From assembly GCA_003550325.1 (NCBI GenBank), contig QKWP01000219.1, positions 355,604-419,603 of the forward strand: a stretch of 64,000 bases of DNA, read 5' to 3'. Position 1 is the first letter of the stretch. The number at the start of each line of letters is the position of its first letter. Of the stretch, positions 33,062-45,167 are shown in pieces. Source of the DNA: Gigaspora rosea (lineage: Eukaryota > Glomeromycota > Glomeromycetes > Diversisporales > Gigasporaceae). A program made the position numbers and the translations under genes. Below the pieces are notes generated by a model. The model saw only the letters and a list, made by a program, of their open reading frames with translations. It was not told the DNA's origin and searched no databases.

Positions 33062-33488
33062 ATGGCCATTTCACTTGTATTAACATTACTATTGAGATGC
33101 ACATTTAATAAACAAGTTCATCTTAACAAACATGCCAATAAGCATGCTAAATAAACATGATAATAAAAATGCTAAAAAACATTGCTAATAAGCACACAAA
33201 AACTGAATACTCAACACCAACTCCAACGTTACCAGAAAATATGTTACATTCTTTCAGGGCATCCTTTACGAATCATAATGTTCCACTCCTCAAGATTGTA
33301 ATTCATGTGTTGCAGATCCAGGATGAATTGAATTGACTTTTACCGCTGAAGATGGATGTTATCGTATATACAATTCGACTTTAGATCCTAATGCTTGTTC
33401 AAACTCCATCGTAGATCCAAGCGAAATAGAAGGTGCAGGTAGTGAAAGTGGTGTTATTCATTGTAGTGACAGCATTGATTGTATTTAA
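33062..33488 (+). pseudogene. Relic of a small secreted Cys-containing protein (tentative)
   Basis: From about 33283 one frame encodes a non-repetitive segment with several cysteines (C-S-T-P-Q-D-C-N-S-C near its start, C-S-D-S-I-D-C-I at its end), stopping at TAA (33486-33488). TAA (33277) and TGA (33333) fall in the same frame, so the exon is decayed or wrongly framed. Upstream at 33062 an ATG opens a 30-codon frame starting M-A-I-S-L-V-L-T-L-L-L, resembling a signal peptide. A splice link between the two pieces was not established. 33110-33190 holds a short AACATGCTAATAA-like repeat. Confidence 0.35.
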
Positions 33489-34740
33489 TGGAGTGAAGTG
33501 AAATATAGTAAATTACTGATTAAGAAAATTCTAAAAAAATAGATCTATTCATTGAATATTTAATTATTGACTATAGAAATTTTTTGCAATTTTCATTTAA
33601 TATTGTATTTGATTTAAACCAAATTATTTAAAATTTTAACTTGTAGAACTTTAATACTACAATAATTTTTCTATAGATAAGATGGCAAGAATTTACCACT
33701 ATAATAAGATCTCAATATAAGAACAGAGTCATTTTATAATTTTTTTTTATTTTTAATAAACAATTGTTATTTTTGGATCTAGTAAAAAATTAAAAGATAT
33801 TAATTTTTAACAAAATTTAATTTTTTTTACCACTCAATTATTTTTAAAGACTTTTCTTATTACTTATAATGATTTGTTATATTAACTTTTAGAAACGTTT
33901 TCATTTAATATCTTTTTGATGGATACAAATTCGAAAATTAGGGTTTAAAATACATGTTTTGGGAAATGATATGAAGTTTTAGAGTCAAACTTATTTAATC
34001 TGCAATAGATAATGCTCATTATAAATTTTTCTGAGACTGCGTTGCACAGCTACTAATTAAATAAAATTAATAATACTAGCATTTATTGTTCCGGATGATG
34101 ACTATACTTGCCAAATTACTATAGTTTGAATTTGTCCACGCCCAAATCCCAAATAATAATCTTTGTTTAAACAAATAATAGATATTTTTATATCATAGAT
34201 AATATATTTGCAAAATATTAAGTTTCCTTGTTTGACTTAATCTTTTATAATTAACTATTGTTTTTTTTTGAATTTGGCTTTGTCCAGGTTTTTCCTGCAA
34301 GTATAATGATGACATCTTGTTATCCCCCTTTATTAAGGTCCTTAAAATACATGACCTTAGATAAATATTTGCTCTTACATTCGTAGACAGACAAAAATTC
34401 CTTAATAATATTCATGCGAAATACATCAAAATGTAGTTTTTATATCACTTGATGCATAAAAATTGAGCAATGTTTCGGATCTATAAATCCCAAAAGTACA
34501 AAGTAGTATAAAGTTTATGTTAATACGTAAGTCATCTCAAATTCAGAATGATTGCACAAATTTCTTTTTTCGCTCTACCTTTAAATTTATCAGAGGAAAT
34601 TATAAATAATAAAAATTTCACATTTCCAAAGTTATTTTTTATTCTGATAAATTTGGTAAAATTTTGTTTATTGATAAACTCTGAATATAATTCAAATTTG
34701 AAATGAAGAAAATATAATAACATCTAATATAATAAGTAAA
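33489..34740. other. AT-rich intergenic sequence downstream of the BTB gene
   Basis: No ORF with gene character. A weak inverted pair around 34095 and 34290-34315 (GACTATACTTGC / GCAAGTATAATGATGAC) may be a decayed MITE. Confidence 0.4.
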
Positions 34741-36217
34741 CTATTCAACATTGTGCAATTTATTGATTTGGAATATTTCATAGTCGTCTAATGTAAAAAA
34801 AGTTTTGCCCCCACCATCTATAGACGTATTTCTAATGGGTTTTTCAAATGCTGCATGTTGACACCAACTTTTTTGGTCAGAATTAAAACTAACAAGGTCT
34901 ATAAATGACGGTCCACGATACCAACTACTCTGTATTGCTTTATTTTGTGGTTTTACACGACTTAAAATAGAATCCTGAATTGTACCATTTTTTAATGAAA
35001 AAATAAAACTATCATTGCAATAAAAATAAGAATTACTTTTTATCCATCCCATAGAATTATAGCCGCCAAGAATTTCATCAGTGTTTTAACTTTTATAATT
35101 AAAACGACATTCTCTTTCTTATCACATAATTTCCAAAATAAATCAACATCAAAGCCATCTCTGCTTCCACGAAGGAGTAATCTAAATTCATATGGATTGT
35201 TTCTTGTAGAATATGTAATAGTTTTTTCATCAACCCACGAAGCAATTTCGAAAGCATGTTCTTCGTTTATAATTGTTGAAAATGACCGAGGTGGAAGGAT
35301 TATTGATGATATTGATCGGTTTGGATCCACAATCCTTTTCATTATATCTTTCCAAAGATTTGTTTCTAGGATTGGTAAGTATGGTTGTACATTATCAACA
35401 ATGTCATTACCAGATATTTGAAAGTAACGAATGTGAGGTAAACAATTTTGTAATGTAGTTTTTAAAGATTGAAAATTTTCAGTAGTCCAATCTTCAGGAT
35501 CTGATGGTAAGCCATGATTTTGGGAAATTCCCCATTTTATAACATAATTCCAAATTTTTCCTTCTTTCATTTGTAAATCATCTCGTTTAAGAAGAGAGAT
35601 TAATGCATTTTCTTGAAGAGAAATAAAGTCTTCAGATTCAAAAATCTTATTCGGATATTTTATCACAACGTCAATGCACCATTTTTGTAATTCTTGAAGT
35701 TGATTATTCTGAAAGCTTTTTTGACAAACATCAGCAAAATGATAACGAAGCCAATAAGCTTGTTCTTTAATTAAGTAAGATTCAAAATGGTTGGCCAACT
35801 CATCAAGGAAGAACTCATGAGCGAAAAACATTAACTTGAAAATAAATGATGCGTCATAGTCTTTTAGTAAAATTACCCCTCCATAGATATATCTTTATTA
35901 ATTATAATAAGATCAATAGTTTTTTAAACAATATAAAATAATAATAAAATTCATTAAATAACTTACTTTATAATGACTTCAAATTGTTGAATTGAAACAT
36001 GCTCTAAATTAATTGTTTTAATGTTATTTTCTTCTTTGTTGACGGTTGCCAACACGTTACGAAAATATAGAGATCTACATCTCAAAATAACTGAATGTGT
36101 TTGGAATACTTTAGTATCTGGAGATTCACCAACTTTAATAATTACATTGAAATCTTCTTTATCGTCAAGTATTTCAAGGTAATTATTCGAAAGTTTTTCA
36201 AGAAATTTTACTGCCAT
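34741..36217 (-). CDS. BTB-BACK-TLDc protein, one frame break
   Basis: Exon 1 (36217-35967) encodes the BTB/POZ domain (D-F-N-V-I-I-K-V-G, then F-Q-T-H-S-V-I-L-R-C-R-S-L-Y-F). A 74-nt intron follows (35966-35893, GTAAGT...AAG). Exon 2 (35892-34741) carries the BACK domain (through C-L-P-H-I-R-Y-F-Q-I), the I-L-P-P-R linker and a TLDc domain (E-F-R-L-L-L-R-G-S-R-D-G-F onwards). Near 35088 the frame shifts by one base inside the TLDc domain, between V-I-L-I-I-K-V-K-like sequence and T-D-E-I-L-G-G-Y; one extra A in an A4 run would restore alignment. This is either a young pseudogene or an assembly indel. Such proteins are usually adaptor-like (BTB for CUL3 or dimer binding, TLDc for oxidation or V-ATPase-related roles in other eukaryotes). 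Role here unknown. A TATA-like element lies about 75 nt upstream. Confidence 0.85.
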
Positions 36218-36448
36218 CTTTAACTAATAATTAAATGAGTGTAAATTCTGGATTTTGTGGTGACCTTTTTTGATATTTTAATAAACAATGCTATATAAAG
36301 GAAGCTTAGTATCTCATCTACTGTAATTGCTAATGTTAAATTAAAATTTCGAGATTTGATTGGCAAAGTAATAATCGAACAAGTACTGCACAATACGGTA
36401 TCATCATCCTTTATACCTCCGATCGTCCTTTCATTGTCCATTCATAAA

Positions 36449-36649
36449 TACAAGTCACTCTCGTTATAGTGAACTCTCGATATAGTGAAGACTAATTAAA
36501 ATCTCGATATAGTGAAGTTAAGCTCAAAGCCGTTTATATAAAATTCTCTCGATATAATGAATTTACTAATAAAACTCTCGATATAATGAATTTTTTAAAA
36601 TTTTTTATTAATGGAACGGATCACTTCAGTATAATGAGAGTGACTTGTA
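36449..36649. mobile_element. pogo-type MITE (CAAGTCACTCTCGTTATAGT)
   Basis: TA-CAAGTCACTCTCGTTATA on the left pairs with TATAATGAGAGTGACTTG-TA on the right. Internal GAACTCTCGATATAGTGAA-like subrepeats occur three times. It lies about 230 bp upstream of the BTB gene start. The same terminus is seen at 12998. Confidence 0.9.
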
Positions 36650-36870
36650 TATTAATTCTTGATAGGAATATATAAATGATCGCTTTGTATTGAGAAGAGA
36701 AAAGATAGTTTAGTCTTTTTACACACGCATATGTAAAATAATAAAAAAATCGCTCTCAATATTTAATAAATACATTCGTTTATAAATTTCAAAATCCTTA
36801 ATGATTGTGGCCCAGTTGCTAAATTGGCAATCAAAGTTCTTGAAATCTCCAACACCGCCTTAGCTGGCCC

Positions 36871-38019
36871 AGCCGGTCCGCCGGAACTTATATTGCTGCG
36901 CCACAACCACTGCCTTGCGTAATAAACATTTCATAAACAAGCTTTTGAACCGATTTTTTTTTGCATAAACTAAATTAATAAATGCTCTTTATAGTCACAC
37001 ACTAAATTATAAATAAAAACTATCCCAAGAGCACCACGAAAATTTATCCTAGATGCCGCACAAAATTACGCAAAATTCTACAAATGAAACTGCCGATACT
37101 CATTAAGTGAAAAATATTCTTAAGCCAATTTTATTATAGAGTAAACCTATTAACGTAAAAGGTCATATACAAGACCCGGGTCTTTTACATTCCACCCAAA
37201 AAATTAATCAGTAAAAAAAAAAAAATAAAATAAAAAAATGCGGGTAGGACTGATATATAGGGGATCTTGTATATGAACTTTTACGGACTTAAAAATTTCT
37301 AAAAATTCTAATTTTCGGACAAAATTAAGAATTACAGCTGTTTTGGGGATAACTGATAAAATATTAATTGGTCGGAAGTTTGCCGACTCGATAAGTTTGT
37401 AGTCTTGGTAAAGCACTGCCAAATCGAATCAGTAGATATTCAGTCGGCCAATTTTTTTTACCAGATGTCCATTATTCATTATTTTTGGAACATCAGAAAA
37501 ATTTTTTGACGGCCGAATCAATAAGTTACCGAGTCGGAGTCAATAAATTACTGCCGTCGGCTGACAACAAAAGTTTATCGATTCGGTTATCAACTATTAT
37601 TCAAATGTCTCAAAAATAATGAAACCAGTTTAATGTAGGCCGATGGATGATCTTCAAAATTCTTAATTTTGACCGAAAAATTATATTTTTGAATTTTTTT
37701 TTAGATATCAAAAAGGAATTTTTTTTAAAAAAATAAGCTTACTTCATAATCAAATTGGCTCGTGAACATTTTTCACTTAATGAGTATCGGCAGTTAATTA
37801 GTCGAATTTTACGCTTTACTATTTTTTTGCCGTGCATTTTTTGTGACATTTAGGATAAATGTTCGTGGTGCTCTTGGAGTCACTTTTAGTGTGACTATAA
37901 AGAGCATTTATTAACTTAGCTTATGCAAAAAAATTAGCTACAAAAGGCTTGTATACAAAATGCTATCGCGCCATAGTCGCGGTTGTGACGCAGCAATTTA
38001 AGCCGTGGTTGTACCGGCT
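36871..38019. mobile_element. 1.15-kb element with ~260-bp terminal inverted repeats
   Basis: AGCCGGT...ACCGGCT ends. The arms match through TTGCTGCGCCACAACC / TTGCTGCGTCACAACC, AATAAATGCTCTTTATAGTC, CCAAGAGCACCACGAA and CTGCCGATACTCATTAAGTG. The centre (37150-37700) holds further inverted phrases around CCGACTCGATAAGTT. A short frame at 37204-37422 (-) is not credible. Long TIRs without a transposase suggest a foldback or MULE-like non-autonomous element (inference). Confidence 0.85.
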
Positions 38020-38445
38020 ATATAGAATACACGTTAACAATATGTCGATTTAAAAATAAGTTCGAAATATTCAAGACTTAATAATGGTATTATCTAGAAA
38101 CAATTTATTATTGCATTAAGAACATTGTTTACCCCTCAATTTCGATGTCAATTAATGAAGAAATTGTTGAATAATAATTGAAATTCGAATGAAAGATTAT
38201 ATTTTCATACTTATAGTCTAGATGGAAAAGTTTTGAGCATAGAAATTAGATTTAAAGTTGAAAATAAAACTCACAAAATTGAACAAAAAAAACGGGATGT
38301 CAACGACTAGATCTCCCTTTGGCTGATCAATTTCAGTCAAACGAATTAATTTATGAATCCATAATTAGAGATTGTTCAATATTTCAAAAGATTTAAATTT
38401 TTATGCGGATATGATTTGGATTAAACGTTGAATGAGAAAATTTTT

Positions 38446-38606
38446 TACAGCCAGACCTCTTTAATTGCACACCTAAATGAATAATTCTCTAAATGCAGCC
38501 TCAAATTCTGGACCAAATATATTTCGAATCGCATAAATGAAATTTTTCTTATTGTTCTCTAAATTCATGTTACATCACAACGAGTTGTATTTAGGGAGGT
38601 CGTATG
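38446..38606. mobile_element. Diverged pogo-type MITE (CAGCCAGACCTC)
   Basis: ACAGCCAGACCTCTTTAATT on the left and TATTTAGGGAGGTCGTA on the right resemble the 27971-28148 element in reduced form. Confidence 0.55.
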
Positions 38607-39559
38607 GGTTTGATTTGTCTTACCATTTCTTCATAGCAACTGTATTCACGTTATTGTAATAATAATAACTATTTATGTCAATATTCTTAATAACAAATTT
38701 CATTATTCGAGTTGTTCTCTTTGACGAACTGCATGTGTATATTCAAATAAACCATTAAATATAAGTAAAGCTTACATATCTGTTATTTTAAAGTTTAGTT
38801 TGATTTTCCATTGACAATATTTACGGTCAGAATATTAAAATATTAAAAATATGTTAAATATAGTTCAATTGTAATGATGTTTGACACAACATAAGGTTTT
38901 ATCAATTTGTCAATGACGAAATCATCCATTTTGCAAAGTTTTAAGGCTTCATTAGTTTTGCAGGTTCATTATATTGCAATTGAATCCAAGCATATAAGAA
39001 TGATTTTCTTAATTTAATGACAATAACGGCAATATTAATGCGCAAAATTTATGTAATAATAATTAAAGATATTAAAGAATTTTAAATTTTTAAGTTTTGA
39101 GAATTTATTTATTCAAAATACTTATCGAAATTTTTTTTGTATAATAGGCATCTAAAAATAAACTAACTGTAAATGATCCTTTTTTATATCTATTATTCTT
39201 AAAATACATAAATAAATCCAATTTAATAGCACTTCTTTAAATGCAATTAACAAAATATTTGATACCTTACTAAAATAGAATTTACAAGAAAATTTTTAAA
39301 CGAAACTAACTATTTATAGCTTATTTTTTAAAAAGAATAATTTGTCACAAATTCTAAACTACAAATATCTTTGTGACTACATTATAGAACTTGCTATTCT
39401 TGAAACTTTAGTTAAACATAATAAGTATTTTTTCTAAAGAGCAGCTTTGGTACGGATGTTCGTAAATAGTTTGTTCTTGATATTAAATAATAGTTTCAAA
39501 AAAAATAAATTAAAAACACTATAAAGATGCATATTTACAAAAATAATACAATAAACCTT
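38607..39559. other. 3' flank of the micro-exon gene
   Basis: AT-rich. On the minus strand, further acceptor/donor-like phrases (for example TATTTTAGTAAGGTATC near 39265) may be eroded micro-exon units. An AATAAATAAA-like signal is near 39105. Confidence 0.35.
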
Positions 39560-42500
39560 TTACTTACAGCTAAAAATCAATTAATAAAATAAAAAATATA
39601 CGTTGTTGTAAGAACAAACTAAAAATAATTAGAATAATTTCAAAATAATATAATAAAATTTATACATACGCGCTGAAACTTTAATTGAAATGTATATATA
39701 TTATTAAACATAAAGATACATGATTTAAAAATTGAAAAAAATATTTGTTAAAATATTTATTATTAGATATAATGATGAAATTTAAAATTATCAAATAATA
39801 ATTTTAAAATTAATTATAATAAACTTTACTTACCAGCTAAATAATTTAACAAAGTATATTTGTTAAAACATGTATCAATAAATATAAATTGCTTCATTTA
39901 AAGCTTATATTAAGTTTATCTTACCGTCTATTATTAGATTAGAAATATATTATTAGGTTGAAAATATAATTTAAAACATATTGTTAATAATAATTTAACT
40001 TATTAATTAAATGAAATATTATTATTAAGCTAAGTTAATTTTTTTGGTTCTTATAACCGACAGGGTCAAATTTTACTAAAAAATTTTAAAAAAATTTTAG
40101 TGTATTAACTATCTGGGCAGTTTATCTTCAAAATAAAGAAAAAATTAATATATATAATTCTTTGAAAATCAAATTTAAAGCCGTGTGCTGGGTTACTTTT
40201 TTAAAAAAAATTTATAAGAACCAAAAAAATCAACTTTATATGGCTTAATAATTTCAAATAATTAAAAAAGTCCATACTCACCGGCTAATAATTTAACAGA
40301 ATCGTTTGTTAAAATATTTATCATTAGTATAATAACGAATAATATAAAATAATATTCATTCATAAAAACAAATATTTTAATTCCTACATACATGCTAATA
40401 ATTAAATAAGAAAATATGCATTATAAAATTATAAATAATATTATTTAGATGAATAGTCATTTTAGAATCATTAAAGCAAAGTTATACATGCCCGCTAGTA
40501 ATTATAACAAAATATTTGTTAAATATATATATATATTGTTAGATATAAAAAATACATGATTTAAAAATTAATAATAAATTTATAAATAATTATAATAGAA
40601 TTTATGCTTACCAGCTAATAATATAACAAGAAATTTGTTAAGATAATTATAAAAAGATTCATTTTAAACTTATTAATAATTTTATGAATGAATATAATAA
40701 ATTTATGCTAACCATCTATCAATTCGATAAACAAAGTATTATTAGTTTGTAAATATGTATTCTAACTTTTATAACTTATTAAATAATTTTAAACCAATTA
40801 AATAAAGCTTATACATGCCTTCTATTAAATATAATAAAACATTTGTTAAAGTATATATTTTAGATACAATGATGCATTAGTCAAAATTATTAATCGATAT
40901 TATTAAAATCAATATTAGAAATAAATATAATAATTCAAAAAAGGAGATCTAATATTTATTATATATATTATAAGGTTATGATAATTAAGATATATCTAAT
41001 ACTTACGAGCTAATAATTTGACAAAGTATTTGTTAAAACAAATTTTATAAAATAAAACTATATAATTTAAAATCATAATAAACTTACCAACTTAATTATT
41101 AAATATAAATATTTGTTGAATATATATCAATAGGTGTAAAAAATGCATCATTTGAAACTTATAATTAAGTTTATGCTTACCATCTAATAATAAATAAGTT
41201 ATTTGTTATAATATATATTATAAGGTATAAAAATATTTAATTTAAAGCCTACTATTATTAATAATTTATTCAAGTAATTAAAATAAAACCTAAACTTACA
41301 TGCTAATAATTTAATAGAAACGTTTGTTAAAATATTTAGTATTAGTATAAGGATAATTTAAAACTTAAAAAATAAAATAAATGCGGTAATTTCTACTTAC
41401 TTGCTAATAATTAAATAAAAAAAAAAATATATGTATTATAAATTATAAATAGTATAATTTATAAAAAAATAATTTTAATAATGCTTATACTTACTTGCTA
41501 ATAATTTAACAAAAAATAATTTGTTAAAAATATATTATTAGATATCAAAATGCATAATTTAAAAAATTATAATAAATTATAAATAATTATAATAAGACTT
41601 TTGATTACCAGCTAATAATTTAACAAAGTGTTTGTTAAGATATTTTTGTTAGATGAAAATATTTCGTTTTAATAAAATTATAAATAAATATCATAAACTT
41701 ATGCTTACCATCTAAAAAATTTGATAAAAAGCGATATATTAGATTATTAATTTAAAACTCAGTAACTAATAACTTGAAAAAAAAAGTTTATACGTACATG
41801 CTAATAATTATAAAAGAACATTCGTTAAAATATAATTATTAGATATAATGATGCATTATTTAAAAAATCATTAAATAAAAATTTTAAAATTATCATTAGA
41901 AATAAATATAGTAGTTTCTACTTACCCGCTAAAAATTCAAAAAAATATAATTATATTATAATATAATAAGGTTATAATAATTAAGATAAATCTTATACTT
42001 ACCGGCTAATAATTTGACAAAGCATTTGTTAAAATAAATTTTATAAGATGAAACAATGTATATTTAAAAATTACCAAACAATAATTTTAGAAATAATTGT
42101 TGTAAAAGTAATGCTTACCATCTAATCATATAACAAAAGCATTCGTTAAAATATTTGTTAATAGATATAAAAACGCATAATTTAAAACTTTTCATCATTA
42201 AATAATAAAATGAAAATAAATAAAATAATGCTTGCTCACGTTCTATTTCAATAGGAGCATTTGTTAAAAATAATTATTTTATTAGATATAAATTGCATAT
42301 TTTAATTTATTAAATGATAATTTTATAAAATAAATAGAATTAAGCTTATACTTACGTGCTAAATATATTATTAAAGATGCATAATTTAGAAATCATCAAA
42401 TAATAGTTTTAAAATAAATATATTATAGCTTATATTTACGGACTAATAATTTAACAGAAGAAGCATTTAAAAAAAGTATAAATCGTTATTTAGTAGATGT

Positions 42501-42780
42501 ATGATTAAAATTATCAAAAAATAAAAATTTATAATGATAATAAAGCTTATATTTACTTGCTAGTAATTTAACATAATTAATTTTTAAATATTGTTTCATT
42601 TGTTATAAAAATGCATTATTTAAAAAATTGTCAAATAATATAATTATAAGTTATGCTTACCAACTAATAATTTAAACAGAGTTATTTTTTAAAATATTTA
42701 TTAGATATAATGATGAACCATTTAAACTTTTGTCAAATGATAGTAATAAAAATAATTAAAGCTTTACTTACACTCTATCA
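39560..42780 (-). repeat. Tandem array of homologous intron + 3-nt-exon units
   Basis: The minus-strand unit is GTAAGTATAAGC at the donor, an AT-rich body, a branch-point-like ATATCTAATAA, a TTTTAACAAATRCTTTG phrase, then TTAAATTATTAG at the acceptor. About 28 copies, mostly 80-120 nt each. A block of about eight units (42005 to about 41300) is collinear with the block 41009 to about 40280, offset about 1 kb. In the second block one unit has lost its exon (near 40920-40960, versus exon 41926-41928 in the first). Confidence 0.85.
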
Positions 42781-43028
42781 ATTAAAAAAAAAAGTGGTGT
42801 ATAAATTAAATATAATTAAATATAAAGTAAATATAAATTAGATATAATTTAAAATAATAAATCATGAGCTTAAAAAACTATACAATTAAAAGTTTCTGTT
42901 GTTCAAAAATAAGCGTTTATAAAACAAATTTATATAACTTACCTTTTCATTAATTCAAGAGGTGAGGCAATTGTCAAGTAAACATTTAGAATAATAAGAG
43001 CTAAGACGACAATATAATTTAATTTCAT
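39560..43028 (-). CDS. Micro-exon gene: secreted Cys-rich peptide, 27 consecutive 3-nt exons
   Basis: Exon 1 is 43028-42943 (86 nt). It encodes an N-terminal signal peptide (M-K-L-N-Y-I-V-V-L-A-L-I-I-L...) and ends at a GTAAGT donor. Twenty-seven 3-nt exons then start (high coordinate) at 42774, 42663, 42559, 42442, 42358, 42242, 42121, 42005, 41928, 41800, 41711, 41611, 41497, 41403, 41302, 41183, 41090, 41009, 40821, 40715, 40614, 40494, 40394, 40284, 39927, 39836 and 39672. The terminal exon is 39569-39560, ending in TAA. Every micro-exon has an AG acceptor (mostly TTATTAG) on one side and a donor on the other (mostly GTAAGT/GTAAGC; two GC donors at 40818 and 40491). Introns are 74-185 nt, except 354 nt where a MITE sits. 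All micro-exons are phase 2. The joined frame has no stop and gives 58 residues: signal peptide, a Lys-Arg (Kex2-like) site at the first junction, then C-x4-C-x3-CC-x3-CC-x2-CC-x4-C-x-C-K (ten Cys). Function unknown; an effector-like secreted peptide is an inference. Splicing has not been observed, only predicted. Confidence 0.75.
40035..40234. mobile_element. MITE inside an intron of the micro-exon gene
   Basis: TTAATTTTTTTGGTTCTTAT on the left pairs with the reverse complement of TATAAGAACCAAAAAAATCAA on the right. About 200 bp. It explains why the intron between exons 40282-40284 and 39925-39927 is 354 nt while most others are about 100 nt. Confidence 0.8.
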
Positions 43029-43149
43029 TGTGAAAGTTAATGTTAAGCAAGGTGAATAAAACAAAAATTATTGATAGTTCTTAGAGCAGCGATGAAGTAT
43101 AAAGATAAATTGAAAACAAAATGGTTGGGTGAGTTGATCATTTCTAGTG

Positions 43150-43162
43150 CCATTTTATACTA
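43150..43162 (-). promoter_or_regulatory. TATA-like element of the micro-exon gene
   Basis: On the minus strand GTATAAAATGG lies about 125 nt upstream of the ATG at 43028. The start codon has A at -3. This fits a core promoter with a 5' UTR of roughly 90-100 nt (inference). Confidence 0.4.
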
Positions 43163-45160
43163 TTGTTATGCTTGTTTGTATTGGGCTGTGTGAGGCGATG
43201 TGGTGGCAACGAAGCTCCAAATGATTCTATCTTGTAAAATTATAAAATGATAAAGTTCCAGCTGTCCTAGCCAATAAAGCAAAGAGTGCCTAAGAGCTTC
43301 CCGATCAAATCATAAGTAGTGTAATAATCATGATATGCTGAGGAACTTGTTAACGAAGTGACAAATGATCATTATTGCGAGATCAAATGACTTTATTGAT
43401 CACATGTTCTATTTGTCGTTTTAGCTTTTTATAAGATTTTTGTTTATCGTTACGCTAATGGTTTGGTAGCATCTCGTTATATGCAAGTATTTTCTGGTTT
43501 ATATTGCTGAAATAATGAAGGAGGTAACACATGTTGCTGAGCATGTAATCAATGGAGTAGGAAAGATGAGATTATTACGCCAAGGCAAAGATATTTAAGG
43601 GCCTCTTGCCTAGTAGAAGTTACTTTTCTTTTCGTTATCGCCCGCCTTGTAGTGAAGGCTCGCTCTATCATCTCGCCTTTCTTTATGATTCATAGATTAA
43701 AGGCAATGCAAGAACCTTAAGTTTACAGCAGCTATGATAGCGTCATTGCAGTAGTAGTTTAAAATTGTTTATATTTGTTATTAGGCTCTGCAGCTGTGAT
43801 AGCAGCACAAGAACCTCATGTCCGGCAACTAGGCAAGGAGCTTCATGTTGTAATCAAACCCCGTGATTGCGATGGCAGTGCAAGACGTGATTATGCTTGA
43901 CGCTAGATTAGAGTTAAAAATTATTGGATAAAACAAACGATATATGGTAAGTCGGAAAAGATCTGTAATCACAGGTTCGTGACATTTTTAGTCATGCTAT
44001 CCTATCTCATTGTGCCACAAATCAGTAGAAGCCTCGAAGCCATTGAAAATGTTGCTCTATGATACCGGCCAAGCCAACCGAGTGGAGATAATTAAAAAAA
44101 GATTGAAAAGATTGTAAAGATCAAAGTGAAAACCGAAATTGAAACTAAACATAAACAAAAGCTCAGCCATCCAAATAAAATCCTGTCGAACTCAAGCCAT
44201 AAAGATACAAAGGCTAAGACTGACTTGAAGGATGTTTAGGTCAATGAAAAAAATTTTTTTTGGATTTGCTATGACGTAGTCGATGCACTTTTGTTTTTTT
44301 TTTCAAATTTAATATGCATGATGCGCATGATGCAGATGAAATACTCACTTCATAACTATCCTATCATCGGAACTTTTCTGCACTTATTTCCAATTTTACT
44401 CTCAACTTCTCGTAATTTATGTTGACTGACCTTCTGTTCTAAAATTTTTGGAACTGAATTTGTGTTAGATCAAATTGGTCAAAGTTATACTAGTTTCTTA
44501 CCCACATTACATATACCATATCCCTATAAAAATTTCGTGCTGTAAAGGCGGGACTGGTACCAGAGTCGATTAAGGTAACTTCAAACTTTACCAACCTCAA
44601 AAATTTCGCTATTTGGTCATATTAAATTTCAAGATCATGTTACTTAAAATCAGAAAAATAAATATACCCAAACCCTGATGCTAACTCTGATATCGAAGTT
44701 TTTTTAGGATAGCCTTAATGAATGTGTCTCACAAAAACAATCCACCATTAACGTTACACAAAATATTACGCTGATACTATCTAGCTTAGCCCGTAATAAT
44801 AGAAGGCTACAATCGAAGCGTGGATAGATTGGTTCGAGTAATTAGGGTTTTAGAAGTAATTAGGGTCTTAGATTGGAGCTTTATATTATATCATGAAATT
44901 CTAATACTGATTAGTTTTTCACTAATCGGGAAGGAAATTGGAATTAGTAGAACGAAGCACATTTTGTACGTGCCTAACTAACTTGTTCTTTATGAAAGTA
45001 AATAGCGCACCTTTATATACATGATATCTCATATAGAACAAATTTATAAAATTTGACAAATTCTCAATTTTACTGATTTAAGAAATTTTCGAAATTTATG
45101 AAGTTTTCAAATTTTTTGTTAATCATTTTTAGGGAGCAAAAAGAGATGTCGTGAAGGGAT
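43163..45160. other. Intergenic sequence upstream of the micro-exon gene
   Basis: Less AT-extreme than its surroundings. 43640-43900 contains loosely repeated phrases around GCAGCTRTGATAGC and GCAAGAACCT. A Lys-rich open stretch at about 44097-44236 (+) looks coding-like but has no start or partner exon. No gene is called. Confidence 0.4.
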
Positions 45161-45167
45161 TATTTTA

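Noticed and set aside
42061-42090. An extra donor-like GGTAATT phrase between two micro-exons
   Set aside because: No AG acceptor 3 nt upstream, so it does not fit the unit pattern.
39560-42780. CRISPR-like array or plain satellite as the explanation of the regular repeat
   Set aside because: Units are not separated by unique spacers, vary in length, and the conserved parts are splice-site and branch-point-like motifs positioned behind a signal-peptide exon.
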